In this document: piece after piece, positions 25,261 to 34,598 of the stretch
How the letters are laid out: each line of letters begins with the position of its first letter
How positions within the stretch are numbered: the first letter of the stretch is position 1
Assembly: GCF_900086585.1 (NCBI RefSeq)
Contig: NZ_FLKM01000008.1
Location: 558,001 to 622,000, forward strand
Reading direction: 5' to 3'
From: Emergencia timonensis
Lineage (GTDB): Bacteria; Bacillota; Clostridia; Peptostreptococcales; Anaerovoracaceae
DNA length: 64,000 nucleotides
Made by a program: the position numbers and the translations under genes
The notes under the pieces: generated by a model
Told to the model about the DNA's origin: nothing
Seen by the model: only the letters and a program-made list of their open reading frames with translations
Database searches by the model: none

Positions 25261-27711
25261 ATGGACTACAAGAACACAGTAAAGCTTCATACGATTTTGA
25301 CTGTTCTCACGCTAGTGATCCTGCTACTGCCTCTTAGCCAGGGAGATTTCTTCGGCTCTGAGGGAGATTGGTACAGCCAGCATGTAGGAGCAGCAGAAAA
25401 TCTCAGACAGACTATGCTGAATACTGGCTCGTTGTTTCCGCAGTTTTCTACAGGTGGGGGTGGATGCAACATCTACGATTTGGCATATTACGGGTTGCTG
25501 CGGCCAGACGTGCTGTTTTCCTGTCTGGTGCCGAATTTAGAGATGAAGTACATCATCGCCGGTTACGCATTGCTGGGGGCGATTGCCAGCGTCAACCTTT
25601 GCTACATTTGGCTGCGCCGCCAAAAATTGGCGCAGTGGGTCGCATTCTGCGGCAGCGTATTATTGGCAGCAGCGGCTTGCTTTTACCACGCACACCACCA
25701 GATCATCTTCATAAACTATATGCCGTTTCTAATATTGGCACTTATGGGTATTGACAAGCTCTTAGAAAAAGGAAAAGTATCGCTGATGGCGGTTTCACTT
25801 TTTTTGGTCTACATGCATAGCTTTTTCTACGCTTTTTCCTGCTTGGTCGTCTGTCTCGTTTACTTCTTGTATAAGAGCAATTGGAGACCAGATATAAAAA
25901 GCTTTGGCAAAGCAGTCCTTGCGGTCACAATTTCCATAGGAATGGCTGCAGTGCTGCTTCTGCCTACCGCGCTGAATATTCTGTCCACAACAAAGGACGC
26001 CGGCGGATTCATGTCCCAGCCGATGGATATGGTAGACCTAAAATTGGGCGGACTTCTATACTACCCGTATGGGTGCGGGCTGTCTTTACTAGCGCTGTAT
26101 TGCCTGCTGCTTTCTCTCTGCAAGAAGAGGAGACGAATTCTGTCAGTAATCCTGCTGATCTGCATACTCGTACCGGCTGTTTCGCTAGTACTCAATGGAT
26201 TCCTCTATCCGCGGGCAAAGATTTTAATCCCTTTTGTACCTCTCATCGTAATGCTCTGCACAGACACTTTGCAGGAATTGTTTGAGAAAAAACAAAAGTG
26301 GATGATCGTACCAGCCGTCCTCTGCTTTCTGCCAGCTGCTTTCTCGCCCTGGCAGGATCTGATGCTAATAGATGGCGGGATTTTACTGGCCTGGGTTTTG
26401 GTTCAGAGGTTTTTGTTAAAGTCCGAGCGGGCTAAAAAAAGCGCCTTTGTTTTGATTTTACTGGTTCCAATCATGGTCAGCATAGGTGTTAACAAAGAAG
26501 AGGATTATCTGCGGGCAGATGATGACAGGCAAAGTCATTTTACCTCGGCCGAAATCAGAGCTGCAGTCACGGATCTACGTTATCGCTTTGATGTGCTCGC
26601 CAACAATTACGTCAACAGCAATACGCTGCCAGGCGGCGGCATTAACAAGACAGCCATGTATTCTTCCATTGAAAACAAACTGTATGCCGACTTTTATTAC
26701 AACGTCATGGGCAATCCGATCAGCTTGCGGAACCGGGTGGTGCTGATGCCAAATCAAAACAGCTGTTTCAACTATTTTATGGGAATTCGCTATCTTTTGA
26801 CTGATATACACAACATTCCATATGGCTATCAGGCGATCGCTCAAAAAAAAGATTACGTATTAGCGGAGAATAAAGATGTTTTGCCAATGTGCTACGGTAC
26901 GGACAAGCTTCTTTCAGAAGATGTCTATAAGGATTTGGTGTTTCCTTATAACATGGAGGCTTTGTGCTCGCAGGCAGTGGTCGAGGGACGGCATGGGGCG
27001 AAAGGATTTCAATCCGCCCTTACAGAACAGTCTCCGCAGGAGCTGCTGGCAGTGGATGCAGGCTTTACTTCGGAAGACGGCAAGACGCTGTCCTTTAAAA
27101 AAGCGGAGACCCTCACGCTGCCTTTAACCAAGGCCTTGAAGAATCAAATTATGATTATCCGTTTCGATGTAGAGAGCAAAAGGGGCAAAGAAGTAATCAT
27201 CGAGATCAACGGTATGCGGAACAATCTGTCCGCGGAGAGTGCCCCATATCCTAATGAAAATCATACCTTTACTTACGTATTATCTGCTAATGAGGTCATG
27301 GACAAGCTGGAAATAGAATTTTCAAAAGGGGATTATGATATCAGCAGGCTTCAAGTCTATACCATGGACAGCGACCATCTGCAGCGAGATGATATAACAC
27401 TTCCGTCCATGACGGAAGGGGGGAAGAAAGATGGAAAGACCGTCTTCGCAGGCTCTGTGGAAATGGAAAATGACGGTTACTTCATCACCTCTTATCCATA
27501 TCGCAAAGGGTATCAAGTCTTTGTAGACGGCAAGAAAGCAAGCTACGAAAAAGTCAACGCCGCCTTTGTAGGATTTCCGGTTTCCGCCGGCGGTCACGAA
27601 ATTGAGATTCATTATTACGCGCCGGGATTTAAAGCAGGGCTCGCCATCAGCATCTTATCTATGGTCGTCCTCTGTCTCATCATTTTAAAAGAAAGGAAGA
27701 AAGCTATATGA
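25261..27711 (+). CDS. YfhO family membrane protein
   Basis: An 816-residue membrane protein with about 13 helices in the first 420 residues, a long extracytoplasmic part (about 430-790) and a last helix at the C-terminus. It has the early EGDWYSQH-x-GAAENLRQ acidic motif typical of GT-C-like glycosyltransferases and the YfhO family, which in Bacillus and Listeria takes part in glycosylation of teichoic acids. The start at ATG 25261 has AGAAGGGA; an upstream in-frame start lies in the promoter region. The gtrA and glycosyltransferase genes that follow complete a lipid-linked sugar system. Confidence 0.85.
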   Translation: MDYKNTVKLHTILTVLTLVILLLPLSQGDFFGSEGDWYSQHVGAAENLRQTMLNTGSLFPQFSTGGGGCNIYDLAYYGLLRPDVLFSCLVPNLEMKYIIAGYALLGAIASVNLCYIWLRRQKLAQWVAFCGSVLLAAAACFYHAHHQIIFINYMPFLILALMGIDKLLEKGKVSLMAVSLFLVYMHSFFYAFSCLVVCLVYFLYKSNWRPDIKSFGKAVLAVTISIGMAAVLLLPTALNILSTTKDAGGFMSQPMDMVDLKLGGLLYYPYGCGLSLLALYCLLLSLCKKRRRILSVILLICILVPAVSLVLNGFLYPRAKILIPFVPLIVMLCTDTLQELFEKKQKWMIVPAVLCFLPAAFSPWQDLMLIDGGILLAWVLVQRFLLKSERAKKSAFVLILLVPIMVSIGVNKEEDYLRADDDRQSHFTSAEIRAAVTDLRYRFDVLANNYVNSNTLPGGGINKTAMYSSIENKLYADFYYNVMGNPISLRNRVVLMPNQNSCFNYFMGIRYLLTDIHNIPYGYQAIAQKKDYVLAENKDVLPMCYGTDKLLSEDVYKDLVFPYNMEALCSQAVVEGRHGAKGFQSALTEQSPQELLAVDAGFTSEDGKTLSFKKAETLTLPLTKALKNQIMIIRFDVESKRGKEVIIEINGMRNNLSAESAPYPNENHTFTYVLSANEVMDKLEIEFSKGDYDISRLQVYTMDSDHLQRDDITLPSMTEGGKKDGKTVFAGSVEMENDGYFITSYPYRKGYQVFVDGKKASYEKVNAAFVGFPVSAGGHEIEIHYYAPGFKAGLAISILSMVVLCLIILKERKKAI

Positions 27712-28106
27712 AAAAGCTACAGAATTCACAGATTATCCGTTATATCATGACTGGGGGCATGACGACGGTGATCAACTACATCATCTATATCCTGCTGACC
27801 GCAGTGCAGCTTGATTATCTCGTCGCCAACAGTATTGCTTGGCTGGGAGCTGTCATTTTTGCATACTACGCAAACAGGCATATGGTCTTTCGTTCTGGAG
27901 GCAATAAAAAGCAGGAGTTCATTCAGTTTTTCTCCCTGCGTCTTGCGACTTTGGTGGTTGAGAACCTGCTGCTGTTCATGTTCGTAGGATATATCGGCGC
28001 AGCAGAACTTCCGTCTAAGATCTTAGTCAGTGTAATCACTGTCGTACTGAACTACTTTGCCTGTAAATACAGCATTTTTAAAGAAGGAGGTGTTTCTCAT
28101 GAGTAA
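27708..28106 (+). CDS. GtrA family flippase-like membrane protein
   Basis: A 132-residue protein with four helices, as in GtrA proteins, which flip undecaprenyl-phosphate-linked sugars across the membrane. Characteristic features are the N-terminal RYIMTGGMTTVINYIIY and the NRHMVFRS loop between helices 2 and 3, with YSIFKE near the end. It overlaps the yfhO stop by four bases and the glycosyltransferase start by 8 bases, so all three genes are translated together. Confidence 0.88.
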   Translation: MKKLQNSQIIRYIMTGGMTTVINYIIYILLTAVQLDYLVANSIAWLGAVIFAYYANRHMVFRSGGNKKQEFIQFFSLRLATLVVENLLLFMFVGYIGAAELPSKILVSVITVVLNYFACKYSIFKEGGVSHE

Positions 28107-29040
28107 TACAAAAGAGAAAATCAGTATCGTCGTGCCTTGTTATAATGAAGAGGAGTCACTTCCGTTGTTTTACATGGAGACGACAAAGGTTTTGCTAGGC
28201 ATGAATGAGGTGGACTACGAATTTGTCTTTGTCAACGACGGCAGCAGTGACAAGACTTTAGAGATTATGAAAAAGCTCCACGATGGAGACGCCCACTGTC
28301 GGTATGTGGGGTTCTCGAGAAACTTTGGAAAGGAGGCCGGAATGTATGCGGGATTAGCTGAAGCAGAAGGGGATTACTGTGTCATTATGGACGCAGACCT
28401 GCAGCATCCGCCGACCTTGCTTCCGGAGATGTACAAGGTGGTCAGTGAAGAGGGGTATGACTGCTGTGGAGGACTCCGCTGCGGACGGGAAGGCGATAGT
28501 GTATTGAGAGGTCTTTTCTCTAAGGCTTTTTATAAGATCAGTAAGGGACTGACTCATATGGATATGTCCGACGGACATGGGGATTTTCGCATGATGTCGA
28601 GACCGATGGTGGATGCCATTCTCGATATGAAAGAATACAACCGCTATATGAAGGGCCTTTTCTCCTTTGTTGGCTTCGATACGAAGTGGATAGAGTATGA
28701 AAGTGTGGAGCGTGCCTGCGGAGAGACCAAATGGAGTTTAAAGAGCCTTTTTGCTTATGCGTTTGAAGGCATTTTGGCCTTTTCAACAGCACCCCTGAAA
28801 CTGGCGGGTCTCATAGGGTGTCTGCTGTTCTTGGCCGGCGTAATATTTATATCGATTAACCTGATTCAAAGTCTGTGGATTCCTGGCGCAGTCAGCAGTT
28901 TTGATATCATTATCACGGTGGTGCTCATGCTGGGCAGCCTGCAGATGTTGTTCCTATATATTTTGGGCGCCTATCTGTCGAAGGACTATTTAGAGAACAA
29001 AAAGCGTCCGCTATATATTGTCAGGGAAAGAAGCCAGTAG
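28099..29040 (+). CDS. family 2 glycosyltransferase, GtrB/polyprenyl-phosphate sugar type
   Basis: A 313-residue GT2 enzyme: catalytic domain (residues 1-220) with [20 protein letters not shown], the metal-binding DADLQHPP, and the GETKW acceptor motif, then two C-terminal helices. Relatives attach glucose or another sugar to undecaprenyl phosphate. With GtrA (flippase) and YfhO (transferase) it forms the classic three-part pathway for glycosylating a surface polymer. The ATG is preceded by AAGGAGGT. The gene end overlaps the convergent YyaL-type gene by 30 bases. Confidence 0.9.
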   Translation: MSNTKEKISIVVPCYNEEESLPLFYMETTKVLLGMNEVDYEFVFVNDGSSDKTLEIMKKLHDGDAHCRYVGFSRNFGKEAGMYAGLAEAEGDYCVIMDADLQHPPTLLPEMYKVVSEEGYDCCGGLRCGREGDSVLRGLFSKAFYKISKGLTHMDMSDGHGDFRMMSRPMVDAILDMKEYNRYMKGLFSFVGFDTKWIEYESVERACGETKWSLKSLFAYAFEGILAFSTAPLKLAGLIGCLLFLAGVIFISINLIQSLWIPGAVSSFDIIITVVLMLGSLQMLFLYILGAYLSKDYLENKKRPLYIVRERSQ

Positions 29041-31014
29041 CTTCTTTAGTTCTTCCAGGGTCTTCACAGGTTCACTGCAGGTATGGCCTTGACAGAGATA
29101 ATAATTGGTTCCGCTAAAGGGGATGGGATAGTTTTTCAGGAATGGCGCAGTTTCCTCCATGGAGGCTGCGTCTTCTTCTGTCTTCACCAGGATATCCAGA
29201 TCAAATTGCCAGAGATCCTGCAGATCGAAAGCAGAGGAGCCGCTGCAGGTGCAGATCAACTGCCCTCTGTCTGCTAATACTTCGCTCATCTGCCAGAGGA
29301 AAAAGCTGTGACCTGCGGGATATTGTTTTGCCTCACCCATTAAAAAATCAGCTTGTTTTTCAAATGCCAGTCTCCAGGATTCCTCGCCTGTGAGGAAAGA
29401 CAATCCTTTCATAACCAATGCCGCGACGGAATTGCCTGATGGCAGCGCTCCGTCATAAGTCTCTTTTGGCCGCATAAAGAGCTGCTCACTATCCTTAGCA
29501 TAAAGATAGCAGCCGCCTTTTTCTTCGTCAAAGAATAAATCCACTAGACAGTTAGCGACCTTGACGGCCTTTTTCAAATAGGCGGGATGAAAGGTGCTCT
29601 TATAGCATTCTATCAGTCCCCAGGCGAAGTAAGCGTAGTCTTCAAGGGTTCCCGAAAATGCGGCTTCTCCATCCCTCCATCGAGCTAAAAGCCTGCCTTC
29701 CCCAATATGGAGTGTTTCCCACACGAAGTCTGCTGCATCCAGAGCTGCTGTAAGATAGGTTCTCTTATCCAGCAGCCGAGCTGTCCTGGCAAGAGCTGCA
29801 ATCATCAGACCATTCCAGCTGGTCAGGATTTTATCATCCTTGTGCAGGGAGGCTCTTTGCAGGCGATAACGATACAGTTTCAACAGCATGTATTCTTCTG
29901 GCGGTTCCCCATACATCGTGTCTTTGATGAGATTGGGAATCCCTTTCCCTTCAAAATTACCCTCTTTGGTAATATCGTATCGTTTACAGAAGGCAGAACC
30001 GGCTTTACGCCCCAGTACTTCCAGCACTTCTTGAGGTGTGAACAGATAAAACTTTCCTTCGATGCCTTCACTGTCAGCATCCTGGCTGCAGTAAAACGCG
30101 CCGTCTTGATCGGTCAATTCTCTCAGCACATAACGGACCGTTCTTTCTGCAATGTCGGCATATAGCGTTTTTCCAGTTTCTTTGTAGGCTTGCCCGTAGG
30201 CGAGAATTAATAACGCGTTATCGTAGAGCATCTTTTCAAAGTGAGGAGCCAGCCACATGTCATCGGTGGAGTAGCGGCAAAAACCACCACCAACATGATC
30301 GAAAATCCCACCGCGATACATCTGCTGCAGCGTCTTTTCCGCCATGGCAAGCGGTCGGTCCTGTTTTTGGACCATGAGGAAAAGGAGGTTATGTGGCGAT
30401 GGAAATTTTGGACTTTGACCAAAACCGCCGTATTTCGGATCAAAACTCTCCGCAAAATGTGTGAGCGCTTCTGAAATCAATTGCTGAGGATGAACGACGT
30501 CACGATTCTTTTCACCTGCTCGGGAATTGAGGAAAGCAGTAATCTTTTCACTTTGATCAAGCAGCTGTCGTCTGTCCTGCTTCCATTTTGCAGAGACTGC
30601 TGTGAGCAGCTCCAGCAACCCCATATGACCGTATTGATTATTCTTTGGCAGATAGGTGCCAGCAAAAAACGGTTTTTTGTCCGGAGTCATGATAATGGTT
30701 AGAGGCCAGCCGCCAGATCCTGTCATCGCCTGACAGACGGCCATGTAGACCGCATCAATATCTGGCCGTTCTTCTCTGTCGACTTTGACGGCCACATAGT
30801 CCTTGTTAATCACTGCGGCTACTTCCTGATCTTCAAAAGACTCATGCGCCATGACATGGCACCAGTGACAGACAGAATAACCGATACTTAAGAATACAGG
30901 TACGTCTCTTTTCGCAGCTTCGTGAAATGCTTCTTCACACCACGGATACCAGTCCACTGGATTCTCTGCGTGTTGTAGAAGGTAAGGGGATTTTTCCTGT
31001 TTTAAACGATTCAT
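29011..31014 (-). CDS. YyaL-type thioredoxin-domain protein (DUF255)
   Basis: A 667-residue protein of the YyaL/spermatogenesis-associated protein 20 family: an N-terminal thioredoxin-like domain (residues 1-165; [19 protein letters not shown], then the CHWCH motif) followed by an alpha/alpha-barrel resembling N-acylglucosamine epimerase. The biochemical function is not established. The ATG at 31014 has GGAGGAAAAG upstream. It lies alone on the minus strand and its end overlaps the glycosyltransferase tail to tail, with no terminator visible between them. Confidence 0.9.
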   Translation of the reverse strand: MNRLKQEKSPYLLQHAENPVDWYPWCEEAFHEAAKRDVPVFLSIGYSVCHWCHVMAHESFEDQEVAAVINKDYVAVKVDREERPDIDAVYMAVCQAMTGSGGWPLTIIMTPDKKPFFAGTYLPKNNQYGHMGLLELLTAVSAKWKQDRRQLLDQSEKITAFLNSRAGEKNRDVVHPQQLISEALTHFAESFDPKYGGFGQSPKFPSPHNLLFLMVQKQDRPLAMAEKTLQQMYRGGIFDHVGGGFCRYSTDDMWLAPHFEKMLYDNALLILAYGQAYKETGKTLYADIAERTVRYVLRELTDQDGAFYCSQDADSEGIEGKFYLFTPQEVLEVLGRKAGSAFCKRYDITKEGNFEGKGIPNLIKDTMYGEPPEEYMLLKLYRYRLQRASLHKDDKILTSWNGLMIAALARTARLLDKRTYLTAALDAADFVWETLHIGEGRLLARWRDGEAAFSGTLEDYAYFAWGLIECYKSTFHPAYLKKAVKVANCLVDLFFDEEKGGCYLYAKDSEQLFMRPKETYDGALPSGNSVAALVMKGLSFLTGEESWRLAFEKQADFLMGEAKQYPAGHSFFLWQMSEVLADRGQLICTCSGSSAFDLQDLWQFDLDILVKTEEDAASMEETAPFLKNYPIPFSGTNYYLCQGHTCSEPVKTLEELKKLLASFPDNI

Positions 31015-31135
31015 AACTTTTCCTCCGATCATTCCTTTGTAAATTAGAATCTATTATAAATAGTATGGACACATTCTTTCTTTCAGATACTTCCTAAGGC
31101 AGAATATGTTCTGAAGGTAATGCGGGGTGTTTACT

Positions 31136-31427
31136 GTTAAGCAGACCGCTGTTCTAGCGTCCAAAATCCGTAACCGAAGAAGCGATTTGGAACGATTCTG
31201 CGTAACGGAGGCATGTCCGGAGGGCGTTAGTTAAGCAGACAGCCGTTCTAGCGGTCAAAATCCGTAACAGAACAGGCGAATTGGAAGGATTCTGCGTAAC
31301 GGAGGCATGTCCGGAGGGCGTTAGTTAAGCAGACAACGGTTCTAGCGGCCAAAATCCGTAACAGGACAGGCGAATTGGGAGGATTCTGCGTAACGGAGCA
31401 TGGAAGAGAGGGAGTCTGTTAAGCAGA
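31136..31427 (+). repeat. 94-bp tandem intergenic repeat, three copies plus a 10-base fourth start
   Basis: Each unit begins GTTAAGCAGA at 31136, 31230, 31324 and 31418, exactly 94 bases apart. Shared blocks are AAAATCCGTAAC, GGCGAATTGG and GATTCTGCGTAACGGAG; the first and third copies have several substitutions, and the last 18 bases of copy 3 are diverged while the spacing is kept. The units are not protein-coding in an obvious way and contain no CRISPR-like spacers. Confidence 0.9.
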
Positions 31428-31501
31428 TGGGCTTGATCTGCAGTCCATTGACTTAAGGAAACTGATGTGTTACTATAAAACCTGATAAAGGTGGAACCAA
31501 G

Positions 31502-31585
31502 ATGAACAATATTGTAATAGATGAACTGAAAAGACGAATTCGCTCTATGCAAATGGTACCGATGAAACATTGTATAGAGCTATAA
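31502..31585 (+). CDS. small ORF of 27 codons, possible leader peptide or gene remnant
   Basis: An ATG at 31502 with AAAGGTGG at a good distance opens a 27-codon frame (begins MNNIVIDELK, ends CIEL). No family recognised. It may be a leader peptide for the MFS gene downstream or the start of a decayed gene. Reported with low confidence because of its length. Confidence 0.3.
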   Translation: MNNIVIDELKRRIRSMQMVPMKHCIEL

Positions 31586-31634
31586 CAAAAAGCATGGATG
31601 CTTTGGATTTCATCGGGAAATGAGGCGGACGCGT

Positions 31635-31691
31635 ATGAGACATTACGTTATATTTCTGTACTTATTTTCCGAATCGGCAAAGTTTATGTGA
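31635..31691 (+). CDS. 18-codon leader peptide candidate upstream of the Mef-like pump
   Basis: ATG at 31635, preceded by GAGG at 31622-31625, encodes an 18-residue peptide (MRHYVIFLYLFSESAKFM). It ends seven bases before a strong hairpin that ends in a T-rich run. This order (SD, short peptide, terminator, resistance-type gene) is that of ribosome-mediated attenuation of macrolide and related pumps. Function is inferred from the arrangement. Confidence 0.4.
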   Translation: MRHYVIFLYLFSESAKFM

Positions 31692-31697
31692 TTGGAG

Positions 31698-31733
31698 CTG
31701 TAGGCAATGTTTGCTTACAGTCTTTTGTTTTTA
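31698..31733 (+). terminator. attenuator-like hairpin in the leader of the Mef-like gene
   Basis: CTGTAGGCAA (31698-31707) pairs with TTGCTTACAG (31711-31720), ten pairs with one G-T and a 3-base loop, followed by TCTTTTGTTTTT. It lies 17 bases before the start of the efflux gene's ribosome binding region, so it would cut off transcription before the gene unless read through. Confidence 0.65.
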
Positions 31734-31749
31734 GAAAGGAATTTGTCTT

Positions 31750-32943
31750 ATGAACTATAGAAATTGGAAAACTGCCATCACGGCCTTTTTAACGGCACAG
31801 ATGATTTCATTATTGGGGTCGTCGCTGGTACAGTATGCGATTATCTGGCATATTACATTAACGACATCTTCAGGAAAAATGCTTACGATCTCAACGCTGT
31901 GCGGATTCTTACCGCAGATATTAATCTCTCTCATTGCTGGGGTATGGATCGATCGATATAACCGAAAGAAATTGATTATGCTTGCAGACGCGGCTATTGC
32001 TGCGTCAACACTGCTTCTGGCAGTAGCATTTTTGATGGGATATCGGTACAATTGGGCCTTGTTCATAGTGTTAGCTATCCGGTCAGCAGGTACCGGGATT
32101 CAGACGCCGGCAGTCAATGCGATTATCCCGCAGATTGTGCCTCAAGAGAAGCTCATGAAGATTAACGGCATCAACAGTACGTTGTCTTCCTTAATCATGT
32201 TTCTTTCCCCGGCAATCAGCGGAGCGATTTTGACTGTCGCATCATTGGAGGTGACGCTGTTTATTGATGTTATCACCGCGGCCATTGGCATCAGCATTAC
32301 TGCTGCAATCTACATCAGACCTTATGAGCGAACAGAGAGAAGAGAAGGTTCCAGCCTGAAAGAAATTGGCATGGGATTTTCCTACCTGAACAAAAATCAC
32401 TTTATTAGAAAACTTCTCGTCTACCAGGTTATAATTCTCTTTTTAATCAGCCCCTCTGCATTTTTGACGCCGCTTATGGTTAGCAGAACCTTTGGGACAG
32501 AAGTGTGGCGGCTGACTGCCAGTGAAATGACTTATAGCCTGGGAATGATTTTAGGCGGACTATTGATAACGGCGTGGGGCGGATTTTCCAAAAAAGTAAA
32601 TACGACTATGGCGGCGGGCGCACTTTATGGCGTACTGATGATAGGTCTGGGTAATGCCCCTCAGTTTCTTATTTACCTGTCGTGCAATACCCTGATCGGC
32701 ATTACCGCACCTTGTTATAATGGGCCGATTACCGTGACAATTCAAGAAAAGGTTGAGCCGCAGATGCAGGGGAGGGTATTTAGCTTTATGCAGATCGCGA
32801 CCTCCTGCGCTTTGCCTTTAGGCATGGTCATCTTCGGTCCTTTGGCAGATATGATCTCCATACGGATTCTCTTGACCTTAGCAGGTGCTTTCGTCGTCAG
32901 CGTGTCTGCTGCAGTGTGGGGGCTAAAGTATTTTAATAAATAG
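31750..32943 (+). CDS. MFS efflux pump, macrolide-efflux (Mef)-like
   Basis: A 397-residue MFS protein with 12 helices. The start (MNYRNWKTAITAFLTAQMISLLGSS) and the segments WHITLTTSS and GVWIDRYNRKK closely resemble Mef(A)-type and related drug exporters of Firmicutes. It would export an antibiotic or other toxic compound with proton exchange. AAAGGAA precedes the ATG. The leader peptide candidate and hairpin upstream suggest induction through attenuation. The spectrum cannot be deduced from sequence; the MefA family also contains exporters without known resistance. Confidence 0.8.
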   Translation: MNYRNWKTAITAFLTAQMISLLGSSLVQYAIIWHITLTTSSGKMLTISTLCGFLPQILISLIAGVWIDRYNRKKLIMLADAAIAASTLLLAVAFLMGYRYNWALFIVLAIRSAGTGIQTPAVNAIIPQIVPQEKLMKINGINSTLSSLIMFLSPAISGAILTVASLEVTLFIDVITAAIGISITAAIYIRPYERTERREGSSLKEIGMGFSYLNKNHFIRKLLVYQVIILFLISPSAFLTPLMVSRTFGTEVWRLTASEMTYSLGMILGGLLITAWGGFSKKVNTTMAAGALYGVLMIGLGNAPQFLIYLSCNTLIGITAPCYNGPITVTIQEKVEPQMQGRVFSFMQIATSCALPLGMVIFGPLADMISIRILLTLAGAFVVSVSAAVWGLKYFNK

Positions 32944-32950
32944 ACGCATC

Positions 32951-32980
32951 AAAAAAGAGGCCTGCGGCCTCTTTTTATTT
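32951..32980. terminator. bidirectional terminator between the Mef-like gene and the NCS2 permease
   Basis: A-run, GAGGCC, loop TGC, GGCCTC, T-run: AAAAAGAGGCC-TGC-GGCCTCTTTTT. It works for both convergent genes and lies 8 bases after the pump stop. Confidence 0.88.
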
Positions 32981-32983
32981 TGA

Positions 32984-34354
32984 TTAAGCTGTCTGCTGCA
33001 TGATAAGTGTGGCAACGCGCAGCCCGAACAAAATGGCAGCAATCCACATGACTACAGGAATATCTTTTACCTTTCCTGTCAGCACTTTTAGGATAACCCA
33101 TGCCAGAATTCCAAACATAATTCCGTTAGCGATGGAATAAGTGAACGGCATCATGATTAGCGCGAGGAAACCGCCGACTACATCAGCGATGTCACCGTCA
33201 AAATGCATGTTCCTTACGGCCCCGATCATCAAAAGTCCTACCCATACCAGCGCAGGAGCAGTAGCAAAGGATGGAATTGCCAGGAAAATCGGTGAGAAGA
33301 ATAGCGCTACGATGAACAGCACAGCGGCAGTTACTGCTGTGAGACCGGTTCTGCCGCCGTTGGCGACACCGGCGCTAGATTCTACATAGCTCGTTACAGT
33401 GGATGTACCGATGCAGGCGCCAACGATCGTACCGCAGGCGTCAGCCATTAAAGCACCTTTTGCTCTCGGCAGATTTCCGTCCTCGTCTAAAAGGTTTCCC
33501 TTTGATGCAACGCCGATCAGTGTTCCGACAGTGTCGAACAGGTCCACATAGAGGAACGAGAAGACGATGACGATGAACTGAATGATGTTGTCAGCAATCC
33601 AGGCAAAATCGAATTCAAATAGCGCAGGTTTTGCTGGAATAAAGCTGGCTCCGCTGAAGCTTGGGAAGAGGGAGTAAACGCCTGCTTCCGGATCCACCAC
33701 ATACCAACCCGTTGCTTCGGCAATCATGCCTAAACCCCAAGTAACAAGAATACCGATCAGAATGTATCCTTTTATATTAAAATGATATAAAACAGCGACA
33801 ATGATTAGGCCTACCAGTGCCAGTACGACCTGTGGCGAACTGAAAGAACCTAGGTTTACTAATGTGGAGGCATCGCCGATGACAATGCCGGCGCCTTTCA
33901 GACCGATCAAAGTGATGAACAGTCCAATACCTGCCGTAATGGCGTATTTTAGATTGGCAGGCACATCGTTGACCAGCTTTTCTCTGAAATTGCACAGAGA
34001 TAGTAAGACAAATACAATACCTTCCGCTAAGACTGCGGCCAAGGCGATCTTCCAAGGATCTGTAACGCCCTTTGCGGCTAGGTCTCCACATACGGTGAAG
34101 GCGAAATAGGCGTTGAGTCCCATACCCGATGCCAGGGCTACAGGGTAGTTTGCAAAGAATGCCATAAATAGTGAAGCGATGGCGGCAGAGACTGCGGTTG
34201 CGGTGAAAACGCCAGCGCTGTCCATACCAGCTGCTGCCAGCATACCAGGGTTTACTGCTAAGATGTAAACCATGGAAAGGAACGTAGTAGCGCCGGCGAT
34301 GACTTCTGTCTTGACGTCAGTGCCGTGTTCCTTGAGTTTAAATAGTTTCTCCAT
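32984..34354 (-). CDS. NCS2 family purine permease (AzgA/PbuG-type), first copy
   Basis: A 456-residue permease with about 13 helices. LFKLKEHGTxVKTE at the N-terminus, AGxTTFLSMVYILAVNP in the first helix and ALASGMGLNAYFAF are diagnostic of the AzgA/PbuG branch, which imports hypoxanthine, guanine or adenine with protons. The ATG at 34354 has AGGAGAA upstream; the frame opens three codons earlier with TTG. A close paralogue is at 35326. I looked for a purine riboswitch upstream and saw none. Confidence 0.9.
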   Translation of the reverse strand: MEKLFKLKEHGTDVKTEVIAGATTFLSMVYILAVNPGMLAAAGMDSAGVFTATAVSAAIASLFMAFFANYPVALASGMGLNAYFAFTVCGDLAAKGVTDPWKIALAAVLAEGIVFVLLSLCNFREKLVNDVPANLKYAITAGIGLFITLIGLKGAGIVIGDASTLVNLGSFSSPQVVLALVGLIIVAVLYHFNIKGYILIGILVTWGLGMIAEATGWYVVDPEAGVYSLFPSFSGASFIPAKPALFEFDFAWIADNIIQFIVIVFSFLYVDLFDTVGTLIGVASKGNLLDEDGNLPRAKGALMADACGTIVGACIGTSTVTSYVESSAGVANGGRTGLTAVTAAVLFIVALFFSPIFLAIPSFATAPALVWVGLLMIGAVRNMHFDGDIADVVGGFLALIMMPFTYSIANGIMFGILAWVILKVLTGKVKDIPVVMWIAAILFGLRVATLIMQQTA

Positions 34355-34548
34355 GTTGAACAATTCTCCTTTTATCCTTCATAATGAAATAAAATTACAT
34401 TCTATATTATATACGTTAATGGACAAAAGTCCAAGATTTTGTTCAGTTATCTGTCGAAAATTTTTGTTAAATGGAGGTAATAGTGGGAATCTTAAGGTGA
34501 AAGAACGAACAAAAAAGTGTGAACATGTATATAAGGTTCATTTTATGA

Positions 34549-34577
34549 TTGACAGATCGTAAGGTGGACGATATACT
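34549..34577 (+). promoter_or_regulatory. sigma-A promoter of the Lit-like gene
   Basis: TTGACA at 34549-34554, 17-base spacer, TATACT at 34572-34577. Transcription would start close to 34584, giving a very short leader before the ATG at 34599 with AAAAGGAG. Confidence 0.7.
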
Positions 34578-34598
34578 TTCCTCAAAAGGAGTAAATAT

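Larger units (their letters stand above)
31015..31749 (+). other. 735-bp intergenic region with tandem repeats and an attenuation-like leader
   Basis: From left to right: the start region of the YyaL-type gene, three tandem 94-bp repeats plus a partial fourth (from 31136), a small ORF at 31502, a second small ORF at 31635, and a hairpin with a T-rich tail just before the MFS gene. No conventional protein gene was found. Confidence 0.65.

Noticed and set aside
31136..31427. CRISPR array
   Set aside because: The units are contiguous 94-bp tandem repeats with point differences; there are no short direct repeats separated by unique spacers and no cas genes.
34355..34598. Purine riboswitch upstream of the first NCS2 permease
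   Set aside because: The conserved loop and junction sequences of the purine aptamer are not present on the minus strand; only a small TGGAC/GTCCA hairpin is seen.
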